Assembly (NCBI RefSeq): GCF_014279815.1
Contig: NZ_CP047941.1
Span: 1,736,001-1,800,000 of the forward strand
Direction: 5' to 3'
DNA from: Synechococcus sp. NOUM97013
GTDB taxonomy: Bacteria; Cyanobacteriota; Cyanobacteriia; PCC-6307; Cyanobiaceae
Length of the DNA stretch: 64,000 nt
Part shown: piece after piece, positions 43,105 to 51,818 of the stretch
Layout of the letters: each line of letters opens with the position of its first letter
Position numbering within the stretch: the stretch's first letter is position 1
Notes under the pieces: generated by a model
What the model was told of the DNA's origin: nothing
Seen by the model: the letters and a program-made list of their open reading frames with translations, nothing else
Databases searched by the model: none
Program-made: the position numbers and the translations under genes

Positions 43105-43599
43105 TCAACGATAATTCTCAAACTGAAGGGGCACATCGAGCTCATCTTCTTTTGAACGGAGCAACTGGATTGCTTGCTGCAGATCATCTTTGTTTTTACC
43201 CGTGATCCGCAAGCTTTCACCTTGAATCGCAACCGTCACTTTTTTCAGCTCATCGCGCACCATCTTGCTCATTTTCTTGGCAAGTTCCTGGCTAAGACCT
43301 TTTTTAAGCTTTACGGTCTGCTGCACGCGATTACCGCCAACTGTTTCTGCTGACTGAAAATCAAAGATCTTGAGCGACAAATTTCTTTTGGTTGCTTTCG
43401 CCCGAATGATGTCCTCAACGGCCTGAAGAGTCATATCGCTCGCCGTGGTAATGACGACAGCTGCCTCCTCAAGCTCAATCTCAGTGGCTGAATCCTTGAG
43501 GTCGTACCGCTGAGAAACATCACGACGCACCTGATCAAGCGTGTTCACCAGCTCCTGACGATCAAAGTCAGACACCACATCAAAGGAGTATGAAGCCAT
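43105..43599 (-). CDS. YajQ-family nucleotide-binding protein
   Basis: 164 residues. Family members bind nucleotides (c-di-GMP in Xanthomonas) and contain two related domains. Landmarks: SYSFDVVSDFDRQELVNTLD, DVSQRYDLKDSATEIEL, KRNLSLKIFDFQSAETVGGN, QTVKLKKGLSQELAKKM and VAIQGESLRITGKNKDDLQQ. The Lys-rich C-terminal half suits RNA or nucleotide binding. Role in cyanobacteria unknown. Confidence 0.92.
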   Translation of the reverse strand: MASYSFDVVSDFDRQELVNTLDQVRRDVSQRYDLKDSATEIELEEAAVVITTASDMTLQAVEDIIRAKATKRNLSLKIFDFQSAETVGGNRVQQTVKLKKGLSQELAKKMSKMVRDELKKVTVAIQGESLRITGKNKDDLQQAIQLLRSKEDELDVPLQFENYR

Positions 43600-43750
43600 C
43601 GAAAACGTCCAGATGATTGAAGGCTAGCAATCGCCTTCCGATTGCTCTCTGACCATGCAGATGCCCTGGATGCAGGCTCCAATGAGCCTTCGCATCCCTG
43701 GACAGTCGATCTCTATCGTTTGAGCCCCCTTGAGATCGGTCGTGAACATC

Positions 43751-44194
43751 ATGGATTGGCTGACACAGACTCCTGCTGCTCCCTACGCCTGGTCGCTCGT
43801 GCTGTCAGGAGCTGCTGTGATCGCGAGCATCATTCCCTTGGGTGCTGCTCGCTCTCAGGCTGACTTCACCATGGACGACATGAAAGCGCCCAGGGCCATG
43901 TTCGAGCGCCTGCCCGCATGGGGGCAACGGGCCAGCTGGGCGCATCAGAACAGCTTTGAGGCCTTCACTTTGCATGCGCCAGCAGCGCTGCTCGCCTTGA
44001 TTGCCGTGCTTCAGGTGGGAGAACTGCCCGGCCTGGCGGTTCCAGCCGCACTGCTGCAACCGCTGCTGCGTTTCGTATATCTCCCCGCCTATGTCGCCAA
44101 CATTCCGCCCCTGCGCGGCCTGTGCTGGGCCGGAGCACTGCTGTGCACCGGCATTCTTTACAGCGAAGGACTTAAGGCCCTGCTCATCGCTTAA
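43751..44194 (+). CDS. MAPEG-family membrane protein
   Basis: 147 residues with four hydrophobic spans. MAPEG proteins include glutathione S-transferases of membranes and eicosanoid enzymes. The family pattern is visible in RASWAHQNSFEAFTLHAPAA (conserved Asn-x-x-Glu) and LLRFVYLPAYVANIPPLRGL (Arg/Tyr motif). Function in cyanobacteria not established. ATG at 43751 chosen; in-frame codons to 43730 precede it. The stop overlaps the convergent band-7 gene by 4 bp. Confidence 0.82.
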   Translation: MDWLTQTPAAPYAWSLVLSGAAVIASIIPLGAARSQADFTMDDMKAPRAMFERLPAWGQRASWAHQNSFEAFTLHAPAALLALIAVLQVGELPGLAVPAALLQPLLRFVYLPAYVANIPPLRGLCWAGALLCTGILYSEGLKALLIA

Positions 44195-45105
44195 GACTTC
44201 GACTGCTGGAACTGCTTCAGCGCCGCAATCAACGAAGCGGGTGACTGGGGATCCACCATCAACACACTGCCAGCAGGGGAATTCGCCATCTGCTGGCCCA
44301 TGGCCATCCAATCCTGAGCCAGCATCAAGCGAACGGCTTCCTCTGCTTCGGGACTTTCCGCCAGGGCTTTGGCCATCACCCTGGCAGCGTCTGATTTGGC
44401 CTCAGCCAGCACGCTCTGCTGATTGGCCTGAGCCTCAGCTTCCAACATCAGCGCTTCCTTCTGAGCACGCGCATCAAGGACCAGAGCTTCAGCACGACCG
44501 CGAGCCTCATTCAGCTGGGCTTCTTTTTCACCTTCCGATCGCAGAATCGCGGCCCGCTTTTCGCGTTCCGCAGTCATCTGCGCCTCCATCGCCTGCTTCA
44601 CACCGGGAGAAGGATTGATATCGCGCATCTCCACCCGCGTCACCTTCACACCCCAGGGATCCGTAGCCTCATCCAGTTCTTTGAGCAGCAATTCGTTCAC
44701 TTCACTGCGGGTCGTGAACGTCTGATCAAGATCCAGTTTTCCCATCTCCGCACGGATCTGCGTGAGCACGAGATTCACCATGGCCGCCTGCAGATTGTCA
44801 ACGGCGTAATACGCCTGAGAATGCTCCAACAACTGCCAGTAGACGACTGCATCCACTTCGATGGAGACATTGTCCCGGGTGATGCACAACTGAGGGGGAA
44901 TATCCAGCACACGTTCCTTGAGTGATTCATGGCTCACCACCCTCTCCACAACGGGAATCACGATGGAAAGACCAGGCTGCAGCTGACGATCGAATTTGCC
45001 GAGACGTTCCACCAGCCTTGATCGCCCGCCACTGGTGACTTTCACACTTCCGCTTCCCAGCAGCGCGATCAGAATCAAAGCCGGCAGACTTAGAAAGGCT
45101 TCCAT
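44191..45105 (-). CDS. SPFH/band-7 domain protein (stomatin-like)
   Basis: 304 residues. One N-terminal membrane helix (about 3-17), then the band-7 domain (RLVERLGKFDRQLQPGLSIV, IDVDAVVYW-like strand), and a coiled-coil with Ala/Glu repeats (GEKEAQLNEARGRAEALVLD). Members form large oligomers that organise membrane microdomains and chaperone proteases. Divergent neighbour at 45166 is its usual partner, an NfeD-like protein, which supports the call. Confidence 0.92.
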   Translation of the reverse strand: MEAFLSLPALILIALLGSGSVKVTSGGRSRLVERLGKFDRQLQPGLSIVIPVVERVVSHESLKERVLDIPPQLCITRDNVSIEVDAVVYWQLLEHSQAYYAVDNLQAAMVNLVLTQIRAEMGKLDLDQTFTTRSEVNELLLKELDEATDPWGVKVTRVEMRDINPSPGVKQAMEAQMTAEREKRAAILRSEGEKEAQLNEARGRAEALVLDARAQKEALMLEAEAQANQQSVLAEAKSDAARVMAKALAESPEAEEAVRLMLAQDWMAMGQQMANSPAGSVLMVDPQSPASLIAALKQFQQSKS

Positions 45106-45165
45106 AACGAGAGGGTGTCTGCTGGGAACGTAGCCCCCAAAGTGGAGCAAGCAAACCAACCCGTC

Positions 45166-45609
45166 ATGACATCCCTTTGGATTCCCCTGATCTGGTTGCT
45201 GGTGGCGGGATTGTTGTTGGGAATCGAACTGGTGTCCCCCAGTTTCGACGGCTTGATGTTTGCAGCCTTCGCGGGGTTGACCGTCTCGGTGCTGACAGCT
45301 CTACTGCCCCTTCCGATCTGGCTGCAAATCAGCCTTTTCGTGTTGATGACAGTGCTGGGAACACTTTGGCTGACACGCTGGTCAGCCAGACGCACGCCAC
45401 GACCTGGCCGGCGCCGATTGCGGGAAGACACCGCTGAAGTGCTGGATGCCATCGCGCCTGGTGGGGAGGGCCGTGTGCGCTGGCATGGGCAAAGCTGGGC
45501 GGCGCACTCCCTCGACATCGAAACCCTCCTAAAGCCTGGGGATCAGGTGATGGTGATGGGGCGCGACGGCACAAGGCTGCAGGTGTTGCCCACACTCCCC
45601 CAGCTTTGA
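45166..45609 (+). CDS. NfeD-like membrane protein
   Basis: 147 residues. Two or three hydrophobic segments (about 5-23, 28-47, 50-66) precede a small OB-fold-like soluble domain (GGEGRVRWHGQSWAAHSLDI, KPGDQVMVMGRDGTRLQVLP). NfeD proteins act with stomatin-like proteins such as the divergently encoded one here. ATG at 45166 chosen; 61 bp separate the two starts. Confidence 0.87.
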   Translation: MTSLWIPLIWLLVAGLLLGIELVSPSFDGLMFAAFAGLTVSVLTALLPLPIWLQISLFVLMTVLGTLWLTRWSARRTPRPGRRRLREDTAEVLDAIAPGGEGRVRWHGQSWAAHSLDIETLLKPGDQVMVMGRDGTRLQVLPTLPQL

Positions 45610-45612
45610 AGC

Positions 45613-46125
45613 TCAGTCAAAGAAAAGCAGACTCACAACTTTGCCCATGTCCTCAGCATTCCGACAGCTGGCCAGCAGCGTTTCGCTGTCGTGGAAGGCG
45701 AAACAGATCAGTTGATCGCAACGACTGATGATGTCTTGATTGCAAAGGCTGCTGGCCATGGGCAGCGGCAAATCATCGTGCTCAGGTTTCTCGATGAGAT
45801 GCAGGACCTGTTCCAGTTGATCGCGAATCTCGACCCCCTGACGACTAAGGCTTTGGGGCAGCAACACCGTGAGCTTGGCGGGATCCACGGCGAGAACACC
45901 GCGAATGACAGCAGCATTCACGCCTTGGGCCCCTGAGGTGACCAGGGAATGCCCCTCTTGGGCCAGAGAGCGGGCAATCAGTTCGATCAAATGAATCGCG
46001 ACCACCGGAACGTGGCGGCTGCCGAGAATGGCAATTCGCCGCTTGCCCTTGTCCTGCAGAAGGGCCAGTTCCTGAGCAAGTGTGTCCACCCTGTCGAGTG
46101 CAGGCAGATCAAGTGACTGGCTCAA
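45613..46125 (-). CDS. SLOG/Rossmann-like conserved cyanobacterial protein
   Basis: 170 residues, apparently with a TTG start. A Rossmann-type beginning (RRIAILGSRHVPVVAIHLIE), GHSLVTSGAQGVNAAVIRGV and a later DQLICFAFHDSETLLAS fit the DprA/LOG (SLOG) fold, which binds nucleotides or nucleic acid. It is not a full DprA. Function unknown. Confidence 0.68.
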   Translation of the reverse strand: MSQSLDLPALDRVDTLAQELALLQDKGKRRIAILGSRHVPVVAIHLIELIARSLAQEGHSLVTSGAQGVNAAVIRGVLAVDPAKLTVLLPQSLSRQGVEIRDQLEQVLHLIEKPEHDDLPLPMASSLCNQDIISRCDQLICFAFHDSETLLASCRNAEDMGKVVSLLFFD

Positions 46126-46179
46126 TGACTACCCGCCGCTGTTCATAAAAACTAGCAGTGATGAACCCTGTCGGAGCCA

Positions 46180-47289
46180 TCAATTTGAGGGAATCGCCAA
46201 GGCGTCGAAGCCGACAGCCTTAAAGAGGTCATTCAAGCGGCAGTGTTCTTCGACCAGGCGGAAGGCGTAGGTCGCCTTCACCGCCTCATGCAAACGCACA
46301 TGACCGAAGGCCTGCTCAATCACTTCAACGGTGCCGAGGGTGTCCTGTTCAACCTTCAGCAAGGGCACCTCCAGCTCATCAGCGCGACTGATGAGCTGTG
46401 GAAGTGGATCACCCGCACCAGTGAGGATCAGACATTGCGTTGAAGCTTCCAGCGCCGCCAGCTGAATGTCGGTGCGATCCGCACCGGTAACCACTGCCAT
46501 GTTGCGGCGACGCCGGAAGAATTCCATGGCGGAATTCACATTCATCGCACCGATGCTCAGGGTCTCGACCAGAAGATCGAGCTTTTCGCGACAGCACAGC
46601 ACTCGCGCATCCAGACGTCGCACCAGCTCGCCAACCGTGACGCTGCGCAGCAAAGGAGAGCGTGGCATCACGCCAAACACCTCGATACCAAGCGCCTGCA
46701 ATGCAGGAACCACGTTCCGTTCAAGGCTCTCGACGTCATCCGGCGTCACCGCATTCAGCACCACACCACGCAGACGCTCGCCGAGTTGCTGCTGTGCAGC
46801 CAACAAGGCATCCACGCTGCGACTGTCCTCCCAGAGATGCACAAGCACCACAGGAGCATCCAGGTCTCGGGCCAGCTGCACAAGGCTGAGGCCGTACAGC
46901 AGTCCTTCATGCAGGCTGCCCGCCGCTTCCAGCAGCGTGATGCCGCTGTCTGGCTGCTGCAGGCTGGAACGCAGCTGATCAAGACCGTCACCTGCCGACA
47001 GCACTCCATCGGCAAGCCTTTGCTTTCCCGAATGGGCCGAGAGCAGATGCAGAGAGGGCAACAGATCCTGCTCCTCCAACCCGAGGGTCTCCCCGACGAA
47101 ACGCACGTCGTCATCAATCAGAGGGGATGGAGGCGTTCCCGCTCCAGGCTCCCAATCAAGGCTCGTGGCCAGCGGTTTGCCAAACAGGACCCTTGCACCA
47201 GCTGAGCGAAGATGCCGCGCGATCCCGAGAACAAGCGCGGACTTACCGCTGAAGGGTTCACAGGATCCGATCAGCAGGGTTGAGCCCAT
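46180..47289 (-). CDS. DRTGG-domain phosphotransacetylase-like protein
   Basis: 369 residues. The N-terminal half is a dethiobiotin-synthetase-like P-loop domain (IGSCEPFSGKSALVLGIARH, GSLHEGLLYGLSLVQLARD). The C-terminal half is a DRTGG domain (SPLLRSVTVGELVRRLDARV, RRRNMAVVTGADRTDIQLAA). This pair equals the N-terminal part of the long Pta enzyme, without its acetyltransferase domain, so regulation rather than catalysis is likely. It sits immediately downstream of the EbsA-like gene on the same strand. Confidence 0.85.
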   Translation of the reverse strand: MGSTLLIGSCEPFSGKSALVLGIARHLRSAGARVLFGKPLATSLDWEPGAGTPPSPLIDDDVRFVGETLGLEEQDLLPSLHLLSAHSGKQRLADGVLSAGDGLDQLRSSLQQPDSGITLLEAAGSLHEGLLYGLSLVQLARDLDAPVVLVHLWEDSRSVDALLAAQQQLGERLRGVVLNAVTPDDVESLERNVVPALQALGIEVFGVMPRSPLLRSVTVGELVRRLDARVLCCREKLDLLVETLSIGAMNVNSAMEFFRRRRNMAVVTGADRTDIQLAALEASTQCLILTGAGDPLPQLISRADELEVPLLKVEQDTLGTVEVIEQAFGHVRLHEAVKATYAFRLVEEHCRLNDLFKAVGFDALAIPSN

Positions 47290-47318
47290 TCGGGAGAACT
47301 GATGTCAGTTCTCACAAT

Positions 47319-47696
47319 TTAAGGGGGACTCTCGTCAGGATTCCGCTCCAACAACAACCATCGCCAGAACGCATCCGGTAGATCGCGGGGCTCCGCAGCC
47401 TCCACATCCATCAACCACTGCACCAGGCGATGGGCAGGACAAGCAAAGCGGTAGGGCTCTTGCTGGACATCCGAAAGAGCCAGCTGGCAGCTGCTGGTCT
47501 CCAGTGGGGATCGGGTGGGCGACCAGTCCAAGCGGAATCGGTGAGACCTGGCATTACTGAGTTGTCGCTCACCCTGAAACTGCCCGATTGCAAGCCAATC
47601 AAGCGCGCGCCTCAGCGCATCTTCCCGCCGGCGACCACCGCAGTAAGGAGCAAACAGGGCGAGTTGGGCATCTCCAGACGGGCTGGACAACGTCAT
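47319..47696 (-). CDS. EbsA-like protein, probable type IV pilus assembly factor
   Basis: 125 residues from the ATG at 47696 (ATG at 47714 possible). The pattern RRALDWLAIGQFQGERQL, a W-x-P strand, a CQLALSDVQQEPYRFACPAH block and DLPDAFWRWLLLE match my memory of cyanobacterial EbsA. In Synechococcus elongatus EbsA binds pilus motor proteins and affects biofilm formation. Identity is low, so the call is tentative. A pilT-type ATPase lies at 56.4 kb. Confidence 0.5.
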   Translation of the reverse strand: MTLSSPSGDAQLALFAPYCGGRRREDALRRALDWLAIGQFQGERQLSNARSHRFRLDWSPTRSPLETSSCQLALSDVQQEPYRFACPAHRLVQWLMDVEAAEPRDLPDAFWRWLLLERNPDESPP

Positions 47697-47716
47697 ACCG
47701 TCGAGCTGTTCCAAGC

Positions 47717-48511
47717 ATGCCCAAGCTCACCGAAATGGCCCAGTCCTCGTCCAGGACCGCAAGTTCCCGATCCGGTGCCGCGGCCTCTGGCTGGGACGGA
47801 CGTCGCGTGGGGATCACAGGAGCCGGAGGCGAACTGGGCCGGGCCTTGACCCGTTGTTTCAGGGAACGAGGAGCCCATGTTGTAGCCCTGAGTCATCGAC
47901 CGGAACCGTCGGAACGCGATGCGAGCGCAGGCCCCCATTCCTGGGTCCGCTGGAGCTGCGGTGAGGAAGATGCGCTGGATGCAACCCTGCGGGATCTTGA
48001 CTTGCTAGTGCTGAACCATGGCATCAATCCCGGTGGGGATCAATGCCCCGACAGCCTGAGCCTGGCGATCGAGGTGAATGCCATGAGCCACTGGCGGCTT
48101 CTGCAACGTTTTGAGCAATTGCACAGCATCACAGCAACAGGATCGAAGCCTCCTGAGCTTTGGGTCAACACCTCAGAAGCGGAGATCCAGCCTGCCCTCA
48201 GTCCTGCCTATGAACTCAGCAAGCGCCTGATCGGCCAGTTGGTGAGTTTGCGTTGGAGTGCCCCTGCAAAAGAACGCAACGGCTTACCTCGATTGCGCAA
48301 ATTGGTGCTGGGACCGTTTCGTTCCGACCTCAACCCCATTGGGGTGATGTCGGCGAGCTTCGTTGCCAATCAGATTCTTCGGCAAGCGGACATGGGACTG
48401 CCGCTCATCGTTGTCACTCCCAATCCGATCACCTGGGTGGTGATGCCATTCACGGAACTCGGACGACTGATCTACAACCGAATTTTCAGAGTCAGTCACC
48501 CCGATCCGTGA
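47717..48511 (+). CDS. Short-chain dehydrogenase/reductase
   Basis: 264 residues. NAD(P)-binding SDR with the glycine motif [10 protein letters not shown] (about 32-41), the LLVLNHGI strand (in place of NNAG), NTSEAE at the Ser position, and YELSK for the YxxxK catalytic pair. Substrate unknown. ATG at 47717 chosen; ATG at 47735 also fits. The end overlaps the convergent map gene by 20 bp. Confidence 0.82.
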   Translation: MPKLTEMAQSSSRTASSRSGAAASGWDGRRVGITGAGGELGRALTRCFRERGAHVVALSHRPEPSERDASAGPHSWVRWSCGEEDALDATLRDLDLLVLNHGINPGGDQCPDSLSLAIEVNAMSHWRLLQRFEQLHSITATGSKPPELWVNTSEAEIQPALSPAYELSKRLIGQLVSLRWSAPAKERNGLPRLRKLVLGPFRSDLNPIGVMSASFVANQILRQADMGLPLIVVTPNPITWVVMPFTELGRLIYNRIFRVSHPDP

Positions 48512-49331
48512 GGATCTCGCAACCGTCGGACGTCACCACGATCGTGTGTTCCCATTGCGCGGAGAGGCCTCCATCGCGAGTGACAACGGTCCAGCGATCC
48601 TTAAGGGTCCGGCAGGCCTTGCTACCGGCATTAAGGATGGGTTCCACCGCCAGGGTCATCCCTGGCCGCAACGTCACGTTGGGAAGAGCATCGGTTCGGA
48701 AATTGAACACCGAGGGTTCCTCGTGAAGATTCCGGCCGACGCCATGACCGGTGTAATCCTCAACAACGCTGAACCCGCCCTCCAGAACGCGGTCTTCCAC
48801 GGCACCGGCGATGTCGAGCAACGTGTTGCCGGGACGGATCTGCGCCAGACCTGCCATCAACGATTCCTGGGCCACACGGCTGAGGACAGCCGCTTCTTCG
48901 CTCACGTCACCAACGCAGATGGTGACGCAGCTGTCGCCGTGGTAGCCGTCAAAGAAGGCACCCGTATCGACTTTGAGCAGATCACCGGCGCGAATCACCC
49001 GTTTGTTGCTGGGGATGCCGTGCACCACTTCGTCGTTGATGCTGGCGCAGATGCTGGCGGGGAACCCGTGATAGCCCTTGAAGCTGGGTGTGGCACCCAT
49101 TTCGCGGATGCGGCGCTCGGCATAGGCATCCAGATCGCCCGTGGTTTGCCCCGGTTCAACCATGGCGATGGTCTCCTTGAGGACCGTGGCCACAATGCGA
49201 CTGGCCTTGGCCATGATCTTCAGTTCTCTCGCTGACTTGATCTCCACGCCCCGACGCTGCTGAATGCGGGGCCCAGTGGCGGTCACGCTGCCATTTTTTG
49301 TGGAGGCAAGCAGATCAGCGAACAAGTTCAT
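48492..49331 (-). CDS. map: Methionine aminopeptidase, type I
   Basis: 279 residues. Removes the N-terminal Met from nascent proteins. The pita-bread fold metal ligands are seen in order: [18 protein letters not shown] (two Asp), [20 protein letters not shown] (His), [10 protein letters not shown] (Glu) and [11 protein letters not shown] (Glu). About 30 residues precede the catalytic core. Start ATG at 49331. Confidence 0.95.
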   Translation of the reverse strand: MNLFADLLASTKNGSVTATGPRIQQRRGVEIKSARELKIMAKASRIVATVLKETIAMVEPGQTTGDLDAYAERRIREMGATPSFKGYHGFPASICASINDEVVHGIPSNKRVIRAGDLLKVDTGAFFDGYHGDSCVTICVGDVSEEAAVLSRVAQESLMAGLAQIRPGNTLLDIAGAVEDRVLEGGFSVVEDYTGHGVGRNLHEEPSVFNFRTDALPNVTLRPGMTLAVEPILNAGSKACRTLKDRWTVVTRDGGLSAQWEHTIVVTSDGCEILTDRGD

Positions 49332-49391
49332 CGGCGATTCCTTCGGGCAGTCCCGACGTCCTGCTGTCACGCTATCAATCGTGAAGGGCAG

Positions 49392-49715
49392 ATGACAGTG
49401 GCGCTGTTAATCGTTCGGTTGCGACGCTTGCATCGATGGGTGGCACCGTTTGTGATGCTGCCACTGCTGACCAGCGTGATCACCGGCACTGCTTACCGCG
49501 TGCTGCGCGACTGGTTTGGCGTGAGTCGCGACGATGCGCACTGGCTGATGAGCGTTCACGAAGGTGAATGGCTGGGACCGCAGCTGGAGCCTGTCGTCGT
49601 CGTTCTCAATGGCATCGGCGTTCTGTGGTTGATCGTCACGGGCGGCAGCATGGTGCTGCAGTCCTGGCGATCAAGCTGGAAACAGCGCTCAAAGAAGGGT
49701 GAGCCGGCAGGGTAA
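49392..49715 (+). CDS. PepSY-associated membrane protein
   Basis: 107 residues with two spans (about 15-33 and 66-87). The pattern [33 protein letters not shown] and a central [11 protein letters not shown] resemble the PepSY-TM family, single-unit form. Function not known. It is divergent from map. Confidence 0.7.
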   Translation: MTVALLIVRLRRLHRWVAPFVMLPLLTSVITGTAYRVLRDWFGVSRDDAHWLMSVHEGEWLGPQLEPVVVVLNGIGVLWLIVTGGSMVLQSWRSSWKQRSKKGEPAG

Positions 49716-49748
49716 GCTGGTTGTTTGGCGTGATTACCCGGAGCTGGG

Positions 49749-50210
49749 ATGGCAGCGGACCCGAAAGAAACATCTGCGCAGGACACTGCAGAAGCAGTGG
49801 CCACTGACAGCGAGACCCCCAAGGCCGCTGCTACCGCCGCCAAGGCTGAGCGCCTGAGCCCTGCTGATCTCATCAGGGAGTTCGAGCACGCTCAGCTGAA
49901 GAATGATCTTCCCGACATTTACGTGGGTGACACCGTCCGAGTGGGCGTGCGCATCAGCGAGGGCAATAAGGAGAGAGTTCAGCCCTATGAAGGCGTCGTC
50001 ATTGCCAAGCGCCATGGCGGAGTGAATCAAACCATCACCGTTCGCCGGATTTTCCAGGGCATCGGCGTGGAACGGGTGTTTATGCTTCACAGCCCGCAGG
50101 TTGCCTCCATCAAGGTGGAGCGCCGCGGTAAGGTACGGCGGGCGAAGCTTTTCTATCTGCGGGAACGGGTGGGCAAGGCCACCCGCGTGAAGCAGCGCTT
50201 CGATCGCTGA
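49749..50210 (+). CDS. rplS: 50S ribosomal protein L19
   Basis: 153 residues. Located at the 30S-50S interface. The core ([76 protein letters not shown]) is unmistakable. An acidic Ala/Glu/Thr-rich N-terminal extension of about 35 residues is typical of marine picocyanobacteria. Followed by tRNA-Trp 62 bp on. Confidence 0.97.
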   Translation: MAADPKETSAQDTAEAVATDSETPKAAATAAKAERLSPADLIREFEHAQLKNDLPDIYVGDTVRVGVRISEGNKERVQPYEGVVIAKRHGGVNQTITVRRIFQGIGVERVFMLHSPQVASIKVERRGKVRRAKLFYLRERVGKATRVKQRFDR

Positions 50211-50272
50211 GGCTTCGGCCTCGTTCAATCCAATGCCATCGCTTCGGTGATGGTCGAGGGGTTCATCGCCTT

Positions 50273-50345
50273 GCGCCGTTAGTTCAGTTGGTAGAACGCA
50301 GGTCTCCAAAACCTGATGTCGGGGGTTCGAGTCCTCCACGGCGCG
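50273..50345 (+). tRNA. trnW: tRNA-Trp (CCA)
   Basis: 73-nt cloverleaf without encoded 3' CCA. The acceptor arms are GCGCCGT/ACGGCGC with discriminator G, and the anticodon loop is CTCCAAA giving CCA. The T-arm is GGGGGTTCGAGTCCTCC. It lies between rplS and the hyperconserved protein gene. Confidence 0.97.
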
Positions 50346-50381
50346 TCCGATGGCCCCTTCTGCAGTTTCCTGATTTCGAGC

Positions 50382-50570
50382 ATGGAGTTGGATCTTCAAC
50401 CTGGTGATGTGGTCAAGGTCCTCGAATCCGCCGCTCTCGGCTGGGTTCGTGCCCGTGTGATCCGCGTTAAGTCTGGTGGACGCGTTGTCGTCCAAAGCGA
50501 TCAAGGTCGTGAATTCACTGCCCGCGGCAATCAGGTGCGCTTGATTGAACCAGCAGGCTTTAGGCCCTGA
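50382..50570 (+). CDS. Hyperconserved 62-residue protein of marine picocyanobacteria
   Basis: 62 residues from the ATG at 50382 (the frame is open 22 codons upstream, but that covers the end of the tRNA). It contains MELDLQPGDVVKVLESAALG, then WVRARVIRVKSGGRVVVQSD and ends NQVRLIEPAGFRP. I recognise it as the protein reported as virtually identical in Prochlorococcus and marine Synechococcus. The fold is probably a small SH3-like barrel. Its place after rplS and tRNA-Trp suggests a link with translation, inferred from context. Confidence 0.88.
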   Translation: MELDLQPGDVVKVLESAALGWVRARVIRVKSGGRVVVQSDQGREFTARGNQVRLIEPAGFRP

Positions 50571-50621
50571 CGGCAGTCAACACTGACAACAACGATTGCT
50601 GTTGACGTGAATTTTTTTGAG

Positions 50622-50649
50622 CCCGGCAGGACCTCTGCCGGGTTTTTTT
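50622..50649 (+). terminator. Intrinsic terminator
   Basis: CCCGGCAG-GACCT-CTGCCGGG, an 8-bp perfect stem, followed by TTTTTTT. Ends the rplS-trnW-hyperconserved protein transcript. The last bases overlap the end of the convergent LysR gene. Confidence 0.9.
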
Positions 50650-51520
50650 ATGAAAGCAGCTGCAATTCCGGGTAGGCAGAAGCCTTCTCCGCCAGACGCG
50701 AGCGCAGCGCAGCCAGCAACGCTTGAATCTTCGGCTGCTCCCTCAAGCCTCGGCAGATCAACAAACTTTCACCACTGCTCAACCCCAGATCAAAATTGAG
50801 CGGCACAAGCCCAGGCATCACTTCAAGAGCCAGACAGCTGGCATAGGCCAACGTGACTTGATCCTCGGTGCGTCCTTGCCAGAGCTCGGGCCGATAACGC
50901 TTCATCCTCGATGGCGTAGTCCAGAGACCGTGACGGCGCAGGGCCGCCTCTGTCTGCGGGAACAACCCGCTTGGCAACGCCAAACTCGGGAAACAAGCAA
51001 GGTCCTCCTGCGTCAGATGGTCCCGTTGTGCAAGCGGGTGATCCTCGCTAGCCACTAAAAGCACGGGCGTCCGGCAGAGATCAATCACCTCCAGCAAATG
51101 ATCGGATTCGGGCAGATCGGGCTGATAGCTGCCTATCCAAGCGTCAATCACACGCTCTCGCAGCAGCTGAAGCGGCCGGACCATTCCGACGTGATCCCAA
51201 CAACCACCTGTCCAACCTTCTGGGAGGGGATCAGCCAAGACTGACGAAGCCCAGAAATTGGCCTCGAGCCTGCACTTCATGTTGGACGACAGCATGCGAT
51301 GCAACTGGTGCACACCGCGTTCCATCTGCAGCAAGGTCTGATCACCCTGCAATTGCCATTCCCCGGCATCCCTGACCATCGTCAGGTCAAAACAACGCAG
51401 CGTTTCACCATTACGACGGGAAATGGTGCTCTGGGCGCAATGCAGGCGCGACGCCGCGGCCTCGCCGGAACGCAGCCAAAGCTGCAGATCGAGCATTGCC
51501 AGATCGTCGATCCCGACCAT
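50648..51520 (-). CDS. LysR-like transcriptional regulator
   Basis: 290 residues. The N-terminal winged HTH is at about 10-65 (DLQLWLRSGEAAASRLHCAQ, STISRRN), followed by an effector-binding domain (HLLEVIDLCRTPVLLVASED, HPLAQRD, SLALPSGLFPQTEAALRR). The HTH is less canonical than in most LysR proteins. No divergent target gene flanks it on the 5' side other than tRNA-Asp. Start ATG at 51520 preferred to GTG at 51538. Confidence 0.72.
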   Translation of the reverse strand: MVGIDDLAMLDLQLWLRSGEAAASRLHCAQSTISRRNGETLRCFDLTMVRDAGEWQLQGDQTLLQMERGVHQLHRMLSSNMKCRLEANFWASSVLADPLPEGWTGGCWDHVGMVRPLQLLRERVIDAWIGSYQPDLPESDHLLEVIDLCRTPVLLVASEDHPLAQRDHLTQEDLACFPSLALPSGLFPQTEAALRRHGLWTTPSRMKRYRPELWQGRTEDQVTLAYASCLALEVMPGLVPLNFDLGLSSGESLLICRGLREQPKIQALLAALRSRLAEKASAYPELQLLS

Positions 51521-51722
51521 CTCTGAGATCGTTCCCACCCGTTGTGCAATTTTTAAGCTGACAACTAAGTGCGCACAAGCGATCTCACGCTTTTACCCGA
51601 TGACTGCATAACCCGTTCATGCGCCGTGATGTTGACGAAGGGCAGGGCTGAGGTCGATACTTCACTCGTCGCGATCGCGACACAGGTCAGCTCCCAACCG
51701 AGCCGTTGGCGATGCAGCACCT

Positions 51723-51796
51723 GGGACCGTAGTTCAATTGGTTAGAGCACCGCCCTGTCACGGCGGAAGTTGCGGGTTCGAGCCCCGTCGGTCCCG
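51723..51796 (+). tRNA. trnD: tRNA-Asp (GTC)
   Basis: 74 nt. Acceptor arms GGGACCG/CGGTCCC with discriminator G. The anticodon stem CCGCC/GGCGG encloses CTGTCAC, giving anticodon GTC. The T-arm is GCGGGTTCGAGCCCCGT. The next gene, gltX, begins 22 bp later. Confidence 0.97.
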
Positions 51797-51818
51797 TTTT
51801 CAACCCATCCGACACCGC

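Noticed and set aside
43043-43114. 23-codon ORF between the desaturase and yajQ genes
   Set aside because: Very short, no ribosome-binding site, overlaps the yajQ end; likely chance.
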